A stretch of DNA of 64,000 nt from CALOCY01 sp942491975 (GTDB lineage Bacteria; Bacteroidota; Bacteroidia; Bacteroidales; Prolixibacteraceae): the NCBI GenBank assembly GCA_942491975.1, contig CALOCY010000004.1, forward strand, positions 62,001 to 126,000, written 5' to 3'. The notes beneath the pieces were generated by a model. The model saw only the letters and a program-made list of their open reading frames with translations. It was not told the origin of the DNA and did no database searches. This document shows, in pieces, positions 1-8,839 of this stretch (positions within the stretch are counted from its first letter, which is position 1; each line of letters starts with the position of its first letter). The position numbers and the translations under genes are program-made.

Positions 1-1
1 G

Positions 2-427
2 CATATTGACCAAGATTCAGACATTATTGGAAAGCTGGAATGGCTGGGGCTGTTTGACAACACCAAAATTGGATTGAAGAATGCTACTCCTGCACAGGTA
101 CTTGAACATATCCTGAGCCAAAAATGGCAATTAAAACCTGATGATAAAGATATGATTGCCATGTGGCATAAATTTGTCTATCAGGAAAAAGGGAAAAACC
201 AACCAACCACACGTACCTCTTCATTGGTGGTTATTGGCGAAGATATGATCCATACAGCCATGTCAAAAACGGTAGGATTGCCGTTGGCCATAGTTGCAAA
301 ACTGGTATTAACCGGGAAAATGAACCTTACAGGGCTTCATATTCCGACCATTAAAGAGATCTATGAGCCGGTACTTGCCGAATTGGAGGAATACGACATT
401 CATTTTAAAGAGAAAATAGAAGCGTAA
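2..427 (+). CDS. Saccharopine dehydrogenase-like protein, C-terminal part (5' end outside window)
   Basis: The frame is open from the first bases of the window, so only the last 141 residues are seen and the start lies upstream. The C-terminus reads VGLPLAIVAKLVLTGKM followed by GLHIPTIKEIYEPVLAELEEY, the typical end of saccharopine dehydrogenase/reductase (Lys9/LYS1-type) proteins, where this helical region lies against the substrate cleft. The family makes or breaks saccharopine (lysine plus 2-oxoglutarate or glutamate) with NAD(P). The nucleotide-binding domain is not visible, so the direction and cofactor cannot be told, and carboxynorspermidine synthase-like relatives share this fold. 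A strong hairpin terminator follows 58 nt after the stop. Confidence 0.75.
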   Translation, partial: HIDQDSDIIGKLEWLGLFDNTKIGLKNATPAQVLEHILSQKWQLKPDDKDMIAMWHKFVYQEKGKNQPTTRTSSLVVIGEDMIHTAMSKTVGLPLAIVAKLVLTGKMNLTGLHIPTIKEIYEPVLAELEEYDIHFKEKIEA

Positions 428-484
428 CCTAAGGTTTAAAGGATTTTATCCTTAGTGTTGAGGGATGGAATCTGTCTGATCCTA

Positions 485-519
485 AAGAAGCTGTGCAAAC
501 TTTGCACAGCTTCTTTTTA
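485..519 (+). terminator. Rho-independent terminator of the saccharopine dehydrogenase-like gene
   Basis: AAGAAGCTGTGCAAA pairs perfectly with TTTGCACAGCTTCTT (485-499 with 501-515) and a T run follows on the plus strand. An A run on the left side means it could also stop minus-strand transcription from the ACP-like gene ending at 549. Confidence 0.8.
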
Positions 520-548
520 TAGCTACTAATTGTATGGAAAGGAAAATA

Positions 549-782
549 CTAAGCAGGTACTTTTTCCTGAAGAAAAAGATCAACCTGGTTTAGTGTATTT
601 AATGTCTTTAAATCATCTTCTTTAACCACTACCCGAAACTCACGCTCGAAATAGTATAGTAACAGCAGGCTGTCCAGAGTGTCTAAAAACAGCTCTTCAC
701 GTGTACAGGCTTTCAAAATTCTTTTTTTGCTTAATCCTACGCTTCTGAGTACTTTATAAAGCTTTTTCGCGGTTAAACCCAT
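549..782 (-). CDS. Acyl carrier protein-like small protein
   Basis: 77 residues, the same length as bacterial AcpP. LDTLDSLLLLYYFEREF at residues 33-49 matches the ACP helix II motif, with Ser38 in DSL as the candidate 4'-phosphopantetheine site; the C-terminal part (EDDLKTLNTLNQVDLFL) matches helices III and IV. Unlike AcpP, the N-terminal helix is strongly basic (KKLYKVLRSVGLSKKR), so it is probably a specialised or orphan carrier, not the fatty-acid ACP. No ketosynthase or acyltransferase is adjacent; the neighbour upstream on the same strand is kbl, 147 nt away and separated by a terminator. Upstream, CAAAGGTA at 810-817 is a -7 box on the minus strand. Assignment to the ACP fold is likely; the role is unknown. 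Confidence 0.6.
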   Translation of the reverse strand: MGLTAKKLYKVLRSVGLSKKRILKACTREELFLDTLDSLLLLYYFEREFRVVVKEDDLKTLNTLNQVDLFLQEKVPA

Positions 783-809
783 TTTATGCCGTTATTAAAA
801 TATGCACTA

Positions 810-817
810 CAAAGGTA
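810..817 (-). promoter_or_regulatory. -7 promoter box of the ACP-like gene
   Basis: The minus strand reads TACCTTTG, an exact match to the Bacteroidota TAnnTTTG -7 consensus, 28 nt before the start codon. No TTTG is found at the ideal distance, so only the -7 element is supported. Confidence 0.5.
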
Positions 818-880
818 CAAAATTTTTTAGAACAAAAAAACAATAGAATTTTTTAGGCAAAAAGTCGAAAAGAGTAACAT

Positions 881-920
881 AAAAAAGGATTCCATTCTTA
901 TTTTGAGGGATGGAATCCTT
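881..920 (-). terminator. Rho-independent terminator of kbl
   Basis: On the minus strand AAGGATTCCAT pairs with ATGGAATCCTT (11 bp) and is followed by six T. It lies directly after the kbl stop codon. Confidence 0.8.
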
Positions 921-928
921 CAAATGGA

Positions 929-2116
929 CTAAATAATCCCCAACTCTCTTCCCACTTTTGTAAATACTTCTACTGCATAATCAACTTGCTCAGATGTGTG
1001 TGCTGCCGAAAGCTGTACACGGATACGTGCTTTCCCTTTAGCAACAACCGGGTAGGTAAAACCAATGACGTAGATACCTTGTTCCAGCAGTTTATCAGCA
1101 AATTTTACGGCCAATGGTGCATCATAAATCATCACGGGTACAATAGCTGTATTTCCCGGCACACAATCGAATCCGGCAGCCTCCATTTTAGTACGGAATT
1201 GCAGGGCATTGTCCATCACCTTATCGCGCAGTGCTGATGATTGTGTGAGCATATCAAGTACTTTAAGCGAGGCTCCTACAGTTGACGGCGAGAGTGTATT
1301 GGAAAACAGGTAAGGACGTGAACGCTGGCGTAACATCTCAATAATCTCTTTACGTCCCGAAGTACACCCGCCGTTACCACCGCCAAGGGCTTTGCCATAA
1401 GTAGTTGTAATAATATCGACACGTCCTTCAACACCGCAATGTTCAGCGGTACCCCGGCCTGTTTTTCCGATGTAACCGGTAGCATGTGAGTCATCAACCA
1501 TTACCAGGGCATCGTATTTATCGGCCAGATCGCATATTTCGTCTAATTTGGCAATATCACCGTCCATTGAGAATACCCCGTCGGTAACAATAATGCGGTA
1601 TTTGCTCTCTTGTGAATCTTTGAGGCACTGTTCCAGGCCGGCCATATCAGAGTGCTTGTAACGAAAGCGTTGTGCCTTACACAAACGCACACCGTCAATA
1701 ATGGATGCGTGGTTCAGCTCATCTGAAATAATAGCACTTTCAGCACCCAAAAGCGGTTCAAAAACACCGCCGTTGGCATCAAATGCCGCACAGTACAGAA
1801 TAGTATCTTCAGTGCTTAAAAATTCCGACATTTTTTTCTCCAGCTCTTTGTGTATTTCCTGTGTTCCACAAATAAAACGAACTGATGATAACCCGAATCC
1901 CCATTTATCCATGGTAGTTTGGGCAGCTTTCACCACTTCCGGGTGATCAGCCAGCCCCAAATAATTGTTGGCACAAAAGTTTAATACTTTTTCTCCGGTG
2001 GAGACGCTTATCTGTGCATTCTGGGAAGAAGTGATTATCCTTTCTTCCTTGTATAAGCCTTGCCCTTTAAGCTCGGCAAGGGTTTGTTGAAGGTCTTCTT
2101 TTATTTTTCCGTACAT
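929..2116 (-). CDS. kbl: Glycine C-acetyltransferase (2-amino-3-ketobutyrate CoA ligase)
   Basis: 395 residues, the full family length. A PLP-dependent alpha-oxoamine synthase that cleaves 2-amino-3-oxobutyrate with CoA to glycine and acetyl-CoA, the second step of threonine breakdown (reversible). Seen: N-terminal FCANNYLGLADHPEV, the DDSHATGYIGKTGRG motif that contacts the cofactor, and TTYGKALGGGNGG with the Schiff-base lysine near residue 242. The closest alternatives in the fold are serine palmitoyltransferase-like enzymes (also common in this phylum) and BioF; the N-terminus MYGKIKEDLQQTLAELKGQG and the overall motif set favour Kbl. The usual partner threonine dehydrogenase (tdh) is not adjacent. 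Confidence 0.9.
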   Translation of the reverse strand: MYGKIKEDLQQTLAELKGQGLYKEERIITSSQNAQISVSTGEKVLNFCANNYLGLADHPEVVKAAQTTMDKWGFGLSSVRFICGTQEIHKELEKKMSEFLSTEDTILYCAAFDANGGVFEPLLGAESAIISDELNHASIIDGVRLCKAQRFRYKHSDMAGLEQCLKDSQESKYRIIVTDGVFSMDGDIAKLDEICDLADKYDALVMVDDSHATGYIGKTGRGTAEHCGVEGRVDIITTTYGKALGGGNGGCTSGRKEIIEMLRQRSRPYLFSNTLSPSTVGASLKVLDMLTQSSALRDKVMDNALQFRTKMEAAGFDCVPGNTAIVPVMIYDAPLAVKFADKLLEQGIYVIGFTYPVVAKGKARIRVQLSAAHTSEQVDYAVEVFTKVGRELGII

Positions 2117-2288
2117 CTTATTTTGGCGTTAGTAGTTTTTAATTAATTGTATGACTACAAAAAAAGAGAAAGTTTACATCAAAAAAAAGCAGATTGCACA
2201 TGCTTTTGAAAATATTGATGCCAAATTTTAATGTAAAATGAAACTTTCAGCCTGTAAACCTATCTTAATACATGCTCTTTGGAGATTC

Positions 2289-3224
2289 TTACCCTTTTTT
2301 TACAAAATCGATATTCCGTTTTAATTTTTCCAGCCCTATGCGTTTTATAGCCGATTTCCTGAAAAGTTTATTAAAGGTATTCCGGTCGATATTTTCCCAC
2401 TCCTCTTTTCGTAAGTTCAACAGTTCCGGGTGGGGATCAAATTCGGCAATGTTATGTGGTTGTGTGTGTTGGTTCCACGGACACACATCCTGACACGTGT
2501 CACAACCAAAAATACGATTACCGATTTTCCCCTGAAGTGTTTTATCAATGTCCTCTTTTTGTTCAATGGTTTGGTATGCAACACATTTGCGTGCATCAAT
2601 TACTCCGGGCGTAACAATGGCCCCGGTAGGACACGCATCCATGCAACGTGTACAGCTTCCACAGTGGTTTTTTTCTGATGGTTGGTCGTACGCCAGTTCA
2701 ATATCGATAATTAATTCGCCGATAAAACAGAATGAGCCATGTTGCCGTGAAATCAGGTTGCTGTTTTTACCAATCCACCCCAATCCGGCACGTACGGCCC
2801 ATACGCGGTCAAGTACCGGTGCCGAATCCACAAAAAACCGTCCGACACACGGTGCAATCTCTTTGTTGATAAATTGAAGCAGTTTTTGCAAGCATCCTTT
2901 CAGCACGAAATGATAATCGTTGCCGTAAGCGTATTTTGAGATGATATAGTTGTCGTTTTCTTCCTGAGTTTTTGTGGGATAGTAGTTGAGGAGTACCGAA
3001 ACAATTGATTTTGCCCCTTTAACCAACAGGCGGGGATCTACACGCTTCTCAAAGTGGTTTTCCATGTAGAGCATTTCGCCGTGCATACCGTTTTGCAGCC
3101 AACCCTTCAGGTGTTGTCGCTCTTCTTCAAGGGCACATGCACGGGCAATGCCGCAGTCGGAAAATCCCAGTTGAAAAGCCTGCTCTTTTATACGGGAAGA
3201 ATATGTAATAAGGTGTTGGTTCAT
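2289..3224 (-). CDS. queG: Epoxyqueuosine reductase
   Basis: 311 residues. Cobalamin-dependent [4Fe-4S] enzyme that reduces epoxyqueuosine to queuosine at tRNA position 34, the last step of the pathway. Seen: N-terminal domain with SAPVLDRVWAVRAGLGWIGK in the B12-binding core, then two ferredoxin-type cluster motifs, CGSCTRCMDACPTGAI and CDTCQDVCPWNQ, supplying eight cysteines. The C-terminal HEAT-like repeats of longer QueG proteins are missing, which is usual in many phyla. It depends on B12 like the methylmalonyl-CoA mutase 3 kb away, but there is no sign of co-regulation. Confidence 0.93.
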   Translation of the reverse strand: MNQHLITYSSRIKEQAFQLGFSDCGIARACALEEERQHLKGWLQNGMHGEMLYMENHFEKRVDPRLLVKGAKSIVSVLLNYYPTKTQEENDNYIISKYAYGNDYHFVLKGCLQKLLQFINKEIAPCVGRFFVDSAPVLDRVWAVRAGLGWIGKNSNLISRQHGSFCFIGELIIDIELAYDQPSEKNHCGSCTRCMDACPTGAIVTPGVIDARKCVAYQTIEQKEDIDKTLQGKIGNRIFGCDTCQDVCPWNQHTQPHNIAEFDPHPELLNLRKEEWENIDRNTFNKLFRKSAIKRIGLEKLKRNIDFVKKG

Positions 3225-3523
3225 GAACAGGAAAGATACAAAAAAGCCCAGGTTGAAGCAATAACGAGAAGTGAAATTGAAGAAGAGGAGAAGCGAAGGA
3301 GGAAAGAATAGAAGAAGTTTGTGAATAATGATTGGTAGGGAAAAATGAGAGATCCAAGATTCAAGACAAAAAATCTTCGAACCATTTCCTCGAAAGAGGG
3401 AATATGGGTCTTTCTATAATTGAAACTGCTGTTCCCCCGTATTTACTTCGTATTTTGAGAATGGGCGTTGTGATACTGAAAACAAGAACAAAGCCATCAC
3501 AAATGGCGATGGCTGGAAGATAT
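3225..3523. other. Intergenic stretch between queG and the sufT-like gene
   Basis: About 300 bp with no convincing gene. The part at 3260-3320 is purine-rich (GAAGAAGAGGAGAAGCGAAGG-like text), similar in flavour to the flank of the four-helix-bundle gene at 27.16 kb. The only structure near a gene end is the weak hairpin at 3492-3514. Confidence 0.5.
3492..3514 (-). terminator. Possible terminator after the sufT-like gene
   Basis: AGCCATC (3492-3498) pairs with GATGGCT (3508-3514). On the minus strand the 3' side continues TTTGTTCTTGTTTT, a broken T tract, so termination is plausible but weak. It starts 10 nt past the stop codon. Confidence 0.4.
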
Positions 3524-3829
3524 CTAAAAGAAACCAAGCTCAAGCCGGGCTTCTTCACTCAGCATTGATTTATCCCAGGGCGGGTCAAATGTAAGATCTA
3601 CTGTTACTTCTTTTACGCCTTCCACCTCTTTCGCTTTATCATGAATTTCCTGTATCAACTGGTCGGCTACAGGGCAACCCGGTGCTGTCAGCGTCATAAT
3701 GATGGTGGCTTTCCCATCGCTATCGATGTCTACATTATAAATAAGCCCGAGGTCGTATACGTTCACCGGAATTTCCGGGTCGTATACCTCTTTTAGTTTT
3801 TTTATAATGGTGTCAATTTTTTCCTGCAT
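3524..3829 (-). CDS. MIP18/DUF59-family Fe-S cluster assembly protein (SufT-like)
   Basis: 101 residues from the ATG at 3829, chosen because AAAGGAG lies 7 nt upstream; a TTG eight codons earlier is less likely. DPEIPVNVYDLGLIYNVDI and MTLTAPGCPVADQL are the two signature blocks of the MIP18/PaaD-like family, with the conserved cysteine in APGCP. These proteins help mature Fe-S proteins and are commonly encoded with SUF genes. Here it follows sufE by 37 nt on the same strand, so the two probably form one transcript, while sufBCDS lies 22 kb away. Confidence 0.88.
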   Translation of the reverse strand: MQEKIDTIIKKLKEVYDPEIPVNVYDLGLIYNVDIDSDGKATIIMTLTAPGCPVADQLIQEIHDKAKEVEGVKEVTVDLTFDPPWDKSMLSEEARLELGFF

Positions 3830-3866
3830 AATAAACTCCTTTGCTAAATTCAATTTTGTCTAACAA

Positions 3867-4292
3867 TTAGTGATTTGACAACCTATTAAACGCAACAGCA
3901 TAGAGCTTCATTTGTTTAATCATAGATACCAATCCGTTGGAGCGGGTCGGTGAAAGGTGTTGTTTTAAGCCTATTTCGTCTACAAATCGCAACTCGGCAT
4001 CGATAATCTCCTGTGGAGTGCGTCCCGAGAGGGTGCGTAGCATCAGTGCCACCAGCCCTTTTACAATAATGGCATCGCTATCTCCCCTAAAATAGACTTT
4101 CCCCTCTTTAAAATCAGCCACTAACCATACCCGCGACTGGCATCCGCGGATCAGGTTCCCGTCTGTTTTGTATTGTGCATCCAACTCCTCCAATTCGTTG
4201 CCCAGCTCAATCAGGTAGCTGTACTTATCCATCCAGTCGTCAAACACTGAAAACTCTTCGATGATCTCCTGTTCAATTTGTTGTAAATTCAT
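3867..4292 (-). CDS. sufE: Cysteine desulfuration protein SufE
   Basis: 141 residues. SufE accepts the persulfide sulfur from SufS and passes it to the SufBCD scaffold. Seen: N-terminal FSVFDDWMDKYSYLIELG, then NLIRGCQSRVWL with the conserved sulfur-accepting cysteine on the exposed loop, and the C-terminal LSPTRSNGLVSMIKQMK that characterises the family. It sits upstream of the sufT-like gene. SufS is encoded at 30 kb, so the desulfurase and its partner are split between two loci. Confidence 0.93.
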   Translation of the reverse strand: MNLQQIEQEIIEEFSVFDDWMDKYSYLIELGNELEELDAQYKTDGNLIRGCQSRVWLVADFKEGKVYFRGDSDAIIVKGLVALMLRTLSGRTPQEIIDAELRFVDEIGLKQHLSPTRSNGLVSMIKQMKLYAVAFNRLSNH

Positions 4293-4431
4293 GTGTTGTT
4301 TGTTGTAAACCTACAAAGGTGGGGATTTTTTGGATACAGGGCAATGATAAGCATTAGGAAAATGGGGCTGTGCTTTCGGTATTCTAAATGGTTTTATACC
4401 TTCAGGGTTATCAAAATGGCAGGATTTTTTG

Positions 4432-6111
4432 CTATAGGGATGATGCGAATAGAAACATCTTTTTTGTTTCCATTAATTGTCCGTCAACAGAAAAGTTTAA
4501 AAAATAGGTTCCATTGGACAGTTGCTGTCCGTTATGATTGGTTCCATTCCATGTATACGTTTTTTTACCTTCGGTTAAATTCTCCCTGGCTAAACATTTC
4601 ATCAACTGACCTTGCATGTTGAAAATATTTAATTCAACAAACGCTTTTTGCTTAAGCGTAAGATGAATTGATGTAATTTGGTCAAATGGATTGGGATAGT
4701 TTTGTTGAAGGTCATAATTTTTTAGCAGCGTATTGCTTACATGAGTGGTTTCGTTTATTGGAATATTAATTAGCTTGCATTGGTAAACACCACTACCTGT
4801 AATATTACATTCCTGACCAATTACCCGAATTTTATTAGTGTTTTCAGCAATTAACAAACACATTCCATACATCTCTGTGGCATTGGTATAGCTGCCTGGC
4901 AGTGGTTGTCTGTAGATGGTTGAAATATCCCAGATACCATCTTGAAAAACGGCATATCTTATATTTCCCAGGTTCAAGTAGTTTCTGGGACCATGAGATG
5001 AAGCAATATCGGAGAATATAATATGCGGAGTATTGTCCTTATCAAAAACAAGATGAGCTAAACCACCAGTATATTTTTGACCATCAAAGCCGTAATACCC
5101 ATCATCTGAAGTAGCAATTACTTCTGTATTCCAATTATCAGAACCTATACGACTGACAAAAAGGAGTTTTGCATGCGTGGCAGATCCTGTAGGATAATGC
5201 CCTACATAGGTGCAGGAGATATGTGGTTGTCCCTGGTTATCAAGACAAAGAGACGGATACCATCCTGCACTATCCCGTGATCCGGAAACGTAGTTAACGG
5301 CAGTTTCAATTACCCAATTCCCTGATTTGTTTGTTGCATAACATAACCGGGAGGGAGAAAGATTACTTAAAGCATTGATTTGCTCACCAAAAACAATATG
5401 CACATTACCATCATTGTCTACTTTTATATCTTGACGATGCAAAATTTTCACATATTCATCAAGGGTATAATTGGTGTCGTAATTATGTATTAATTCTTTC
5501 TCCCAAGTGCCACCTGCATTTGTCAAATGATACAAATGGGCATTTTGAAATGCATAAAAATAATCATCGGAGTCCGGGTTAGAACGTGTTTTTAGTATTG
5601 CCAAATGAAAAGTGTCATTAGGTCCCAAATCAGCAGAAAGTTCATAAATAAACCGGCCACCTTCAAAATTAAACCGGATAATCGTCTCTTTTTCCCATTG
5701 CTGGTTAATACTTTTATAATAATGGTCGATGACCTGATCGGAAAGAGAAGAACTGGCAACAAAAATATGAGGGTTTGAATTAGAATCAAGTAGGAGTACA
5801 GAAATTTTTGATCCAAACCCTGTCATTACAATTTCCTCCTTTTCTGCCCCGTCAGGTTGTATCGTTTTATAAATAAGATCACCATTGGTCTTAAAATATG
5901 AAATGCCAATCAATCCGTCTTTTGTACATTGTGCCCAGCTATTACTATGGCTTGCATTTAGCCCATAATATATAGGCACTGGCCCTCTCTGTGCCTTTTT
6001 TGTGGTTTTAATATTATTAATGCGTAATTTTTCTGATGATTTCGATTGTGTAGAAATATTACATACCATGAGCATTAAGATGCAGATAATAGTAGTGGTT
6101 TTCTTTTTCAT
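4432..6111 (-). CDS. Secreted protein with repeated PHI blades and a T9SS type A sorting domain
   Basis: 559 residues. N-terminal signal peptide (KKKTTTIICILMLMVCNIS). The central region holds at least five evenly spaced blocks of the type D..N.PHI.F (NPHIFVASS, NVHIVFGEQ, QPHISCTYV, TPHIIFSD and a variant DTFHLAIL), which suggests a six- or seven-bladed beta-propeller. The last ~85 residues, from DLQQNYPNPFDQITSIHLTL to NGTYFLNFSVDGQ, are a typical type IX secretion sorting domain, so the protein should be exported through T9SS and released or anchored at the surface. Substrate is unknown. It separates sufE from the mutase genes and is probably transcribed alone. Confidence 0.85.
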   Translation of the reverse strand: MKKKTTTIICILMLMVCNISTQSKSSEKLRINNIKTTKKAQRGPVPIYYGLNASHSNSWAQCTKDGLIGISYFKTNGDLIYKTIQPDGAEKEEIVMTGFGSKISVLLLDSNSNPHIFVASSSLSDQVIDHYYKSINQQWEKETIIRFNFEGGRFIYELSADLGPNDTFHLAILKTRSNPDSDDYFYAFQNAHLYHLTNAGGTWEKELIHNYDTNYTLDEYVKILHRQDIKVDNDGNVHIVFGEQINALSNLSPSRLCYATNKSGNWVIETAVNYVSGSRDSAGWYPSLCLDNQGQPHISCTYVGHYPTGSATHAKLLFVSRIGSDNWNTEVIATSDDGYYGFDGQKYTGGLAHLVFDKDNTPHIIFSDIASSHGPRNYLNLGNIRYAVFQDGIWDISTIYRQPLPGSYTNATEMYGMCLLIAENTNKIRVIGQECNITGSGVYQCKLINIPINETTHVSNTLLKNYDLQQNYPNPFDQITSIHLTLKQKAFVELNIFNMQGQLMKCLARENLTEGKKTYTWNGTNHNGQQLSNGTYFLNFSVDGQLMETKKMFLFASSL

Positions 6112-6181
6112 AGCTTTTGTATTAAGCTTATATTTTTATGTAAAGATATATTTTTTTGAGAAGGAGATGTTATTGTCAACA

Positions 6182-6214
6182 AAAACCCCCATCAGATTAC
6201 TCCAACAGGGGTTT
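6182..6214 (-). terminator. Terminator of the methylmalonyl-CoA mutase operon
   Basis: On the minus strand AAACCCC pairs with GGGGTTT and is followed by TTTTTG. It lies about 30 nt beyond the stop of the large-subunit gene, between it and the secreted protein gene. Confidence 0.6.
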
Positions 6215-6242
6215 ATATTTTATTCTGTTAGTTTTTTAGCTA

Positions 6243-8396
6243 TTACTCTTCCGAAGCTGCCAGTAATATCTCGAGAATTTTTTTACCAGCTGTTGCCACA
6301 CTGGTACCGGGGCCAAAAATAGCTACAGCACCGGCATCGTACAGGTATTGGTAATCCTGTGCCGGGATAACACCGCCACAAATCACCATAATATCTTCAC
6401 GTCCCAGCTTCTTCAGCTCTTCAATAACAGCAGGCACCAGTGTTTTGTGCCCTGCAGCCAGTGAGGATACCCCCATCACATGCACATCGCTTTCAACAGC
6501 CTGTTTTGCAGCCTCTTCCGGTGTCTGGAACAGTGGCCCCATATCGACATCGAAACCGAGGTCTGCATAACCGGTAGCGACTACCTTCGCGCCACGGTCG
6601 TGTCCGTCCTGCCCCATTTTTGCAATCATAATACGTGGCTGACGCCCTTCTTGTTCGGCAAATTTCCCAGCCAACGCCTGAGCTTCGTTAAACTCTTTGT
6701 CTTGTTTTGTTTCTGATGAATACACGCCTGATACGGTTCTGATTACTGCTTTATAACGTCCAACAATTTTCTCGCATGCATCTGAGATTTCTCCCAGTGA
6801 AGCACGTTTTTTAGCGGCTTCAATCGAAAGTTCCAACAGGTTGCCTTCACCTGTTTCTGCACATTTGGTAATGGCAGCCAGTGCAGCCTGGCACTCCTCC
6901 TCGTTGCGCTCAGAACGCAGTTGCTTCAAACGCTCAATTTGCGATTCACGCACCGCTGCATTATCAATGTCTAAGATATCAATTGGATCTTCTTTTTCCA
7001 AACGGTATTTGTTGACCCCCACAATGGTTTGTGCACCGGAGTCGATACGTCCCTGCGTACGTGCCGCAGCCTCTTCGATACGCAGTTTTGGAATACCGCT
7101 TTCGATGGCTTTGGACATACCACCCAATTTTTCTACTTCTTCGATAAGTGTCCACGCTTTTTGTGCCAGCTCCTGTGTCAGTTTCTCCACATAGTACGAG
7201 CCTGCCCACGGATCAGCCGAACGGCAAATTTCCGTTTCCTGTTGGATATACAATTGCGTATTACGGGCAATACGTGCCGAGAAATCGGTAGGCAATGCAA
7301 TGGCTTCGTCCAATGCGTTGGTGTGTAACGACTGAGTGTGTCCCAGCGTGGCTGCCATCGCCTCAATACAGGTACGTCCCACATTGTTAAACGGGTCTTG
7401 TTCAGTCAACGACCACCCTGAAGTCTGCGAGTGCGTACGTAACGCCATCGATTTTGGATTTTTAGGGTTAAACTGTTTCACCAGCTTCGCCCATATCATA
7501 CGAGCAGCACGCATCTTGGCAATTTCCATAAAGTGGTTCATGCCAACAGCCCAGAAGAACGATAAACGGGGTGCAAAGGCATCTACATTCAATCCGGCTT
7601 TGATCCCTGTACGAATGTAATCCAATCCATCGGCCAATGTATAGGCCATTTCAATATCAGCTGTTGCACCTGCTTCCTGCATATGGTAGCCCGATATGGA
7701 GATGGAGTTGAATTTAGGCATGTATTTCGAAGTAAACTCGAAGATATCAGCAATGGCTTTCATTGAGAATTCAGGTGGATAGATATAGGTGTTACGCACC
7801 ATAAATTCTTTGAGGATATCGTTTTGGATAGTGCCTGCCAGCTCTTCCATTTTGGCACCCTGTTCCAATGCCGTTACAATGTAGAAGGCCATTACAGGAA
7901 GCACAGCTCCGTTCATGGTCATTGATACCGACATTTTGTTCAGCGGGATCTGGTCGAACAGGATCTTCATATCCTTGATCGAGTCGATAGCCACACCTGC
8001 TTTACCCACATCGCCCATTACACGTGAATGATCGGAGTCGTAGCCACGGTGGGTAGCCAGGTCGAATGCCACTGAAAGCCCTTTTTGTCCGGCCGCCAGG
8101 TTACGACGATAAAAGGCGTTAGATTCTTCAGCTGTGGAGAATCCGGCATACTGACGGATGGTCCACGGGCGCATGGCATACATAGCCGAATACGGGCCAC
8201 GTAAGAACGGTGCCAGCCCGGCGGCATAATTCAGGTGTTCCATGCCCTCCAAATCATCTTTGGTATAGGCAGGCTTTACCGGGATCAACTCCGGTGTCAT
8301 CCAACCGGATGAGATATTATTCTCTTTTTCCCACACTGCACCACTTGTGGCCTGAGCAGCAGATTTGATATCTATATTCTTAAAGTTTGGTTTCAT
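6243..8396 (-). CDS. scpA: Methylmalonyl-CoA mutase large (catalytic) subunit
   Basis: 717 residues, also named mutB. Converts succinyl-CoA to (R)-methylmalonyl-CoA with adenosylcobalamin, the key step of the propionate-forming pathway of Bacteroidota. N-terminal TIM barrel with YAMRPWTIRQYAGFSTAEE and LSVAFDLATHRGYDSDH; C-terminal cobalamin domain with DGHDRGAKVVATGYADLGFD, whose DxHxxG supplies the lower axial histidine, plus VMGVSSLAAGH and VICGGVIP. It is the promoter-distal gene of an operon with the small subunit; a four-helix-bundle gene now separates the two. Neither a MeaB-type chaperone nor an epimerase gene is nearby. Confidence 0.96.
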   Translation of the reverse strand: MKPNFKNIDIKSAAQATSGAVWEKENNISSGWMTPELIPVKPAYTKDDLEGMEHLNYAAGLAPFLRGPYSAMYAMRPWTIRQYAGFSTAEESNAFYRRNLAAGQKGLSVAFDLATHRGYDSDHSRVMGDVGKAGVAIDSIKDMKILFDQIPLNKMSVSMTMNGAVLPVMAFYIVTALEQGAKMEELAGTIQNDILKEFMVRNTYIYPPEFSMKAIADIFEFTSKYMPKFNSISISGYHMQEAGATADIEMAYTLADGLDYIRTGIKAGLNVDAFAPRLSFFWAVGMNHFMEIAKMRAARMIWAKLVKQFNPKNPKSMALRTHSQTSGWSLTEQDPFNNVGRTCIEAMAATLGHTQSLHTNALDEAIALPTDFSARIARNTQLYIQQETEICRSADPWAGSYYVEKLTQELAQKAWTLIEEVEKLGGMSKAIESGIPKLRIEEAAARTQGRIDSGAQTIVGVNKYRLEKEDPIDILDIDNAAVRESQIERLKQLRSERNEEECQAALAAITKCAETGEGNLLELSIEAAKKRASLGEISDACEKIVGRYKAVIRTVSGVYSSETKQDKEFNEAQALAGKFAEQEGRQPRIMIAKMGQDGHDRGAKVVATGYADLGFDVDMGPLFQTPEEAAKQAVESDVHVMGVSSLAAGHKTLVPAVIEELKKLGREDIMVICGGVIPAQDYQYLYDAGAVAIFGPGTSVATAGKKILEILLAASEE

Positions 8397-8440
8397 ATTT
8401 TTTGATTATAAGATTTCTGGATATTTAGACTGCTAGATTA

Positions 8441-8794
8441 TTAGACTTCAATAGATTTATTAAAACTGTATACCATTTTAATGAGCGATGAAACAGCTTT
8501 AGATAACTCCTCAAATGAGACTTCATCAATAAAATCCAGTTCGTGAGCTAAAATGAGTTGTGTTTCCAACTCAAACAAAGAACCAGTGGTCATTTTTAAA
8601 AATCGTAAAAAATCTTTATCTGAAGCCCTTCCCGTCCCCTCTGCAATATTTGACGGTACAGAAACAGCCGCTCTTCTCATCTGCGAAACCAAACCATACA
8701 TTTCTGAAGAAGGAAAATGTTTGGTAACCTCATAAATCTTCTTTACAAGGGAACACCCACCTTTCCATATCTTCAATTCTTTGTAATTATGCAT
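8441..8794 (-). CDS. Four-helix-bundle protein (23S rRNA intervening-sequence protein family)
   Basis: 117 residues, all-helical. The core LRF....GSLFELETQLILA and MYGLVSQMRRAAVSVPSNIAEG match the family first found encoded in intervening sequences of spirochaete and Coxiella 23S rRNA (TIGR02436/PF05635), also related to the Avd accessory proteins of diversity-generating retroelements. Its function is not known. It is placed between the two subunit genes of methylmalonyl-CoA mutase on the same strand, with AGTCTA..AATCTA..AGTC-type inverted flanks at 8428-8447 and 8803-8822 (16 of 20 match). A second member sits in the suf operon at 27.2 kb. Confidence 0.88.
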   Translation of the reverse strand: MHNYKELKIWKGGCSLVKKIYEVTKHFPSSEMYGLVSQMRRAAVSVPSNIAEGTGRASDKDFLRFLKMTTGSLFELETQLILAHELDFIDEVSFEELSKAVSSLIKMVYSFNKSIEV

Positions 8795-8839
8795 CGCTTA
8801 GTAGTCTATAAATCTAAAAGTCCTGATGTCTTGCAATCT

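Noticed and set aside
3332..3568. 78-codon plus-strand frame between queG and the sufT-like gene
   Set aside because: Overlaps the 3' end of the sufT-like gene antisense and shows no family likeness.
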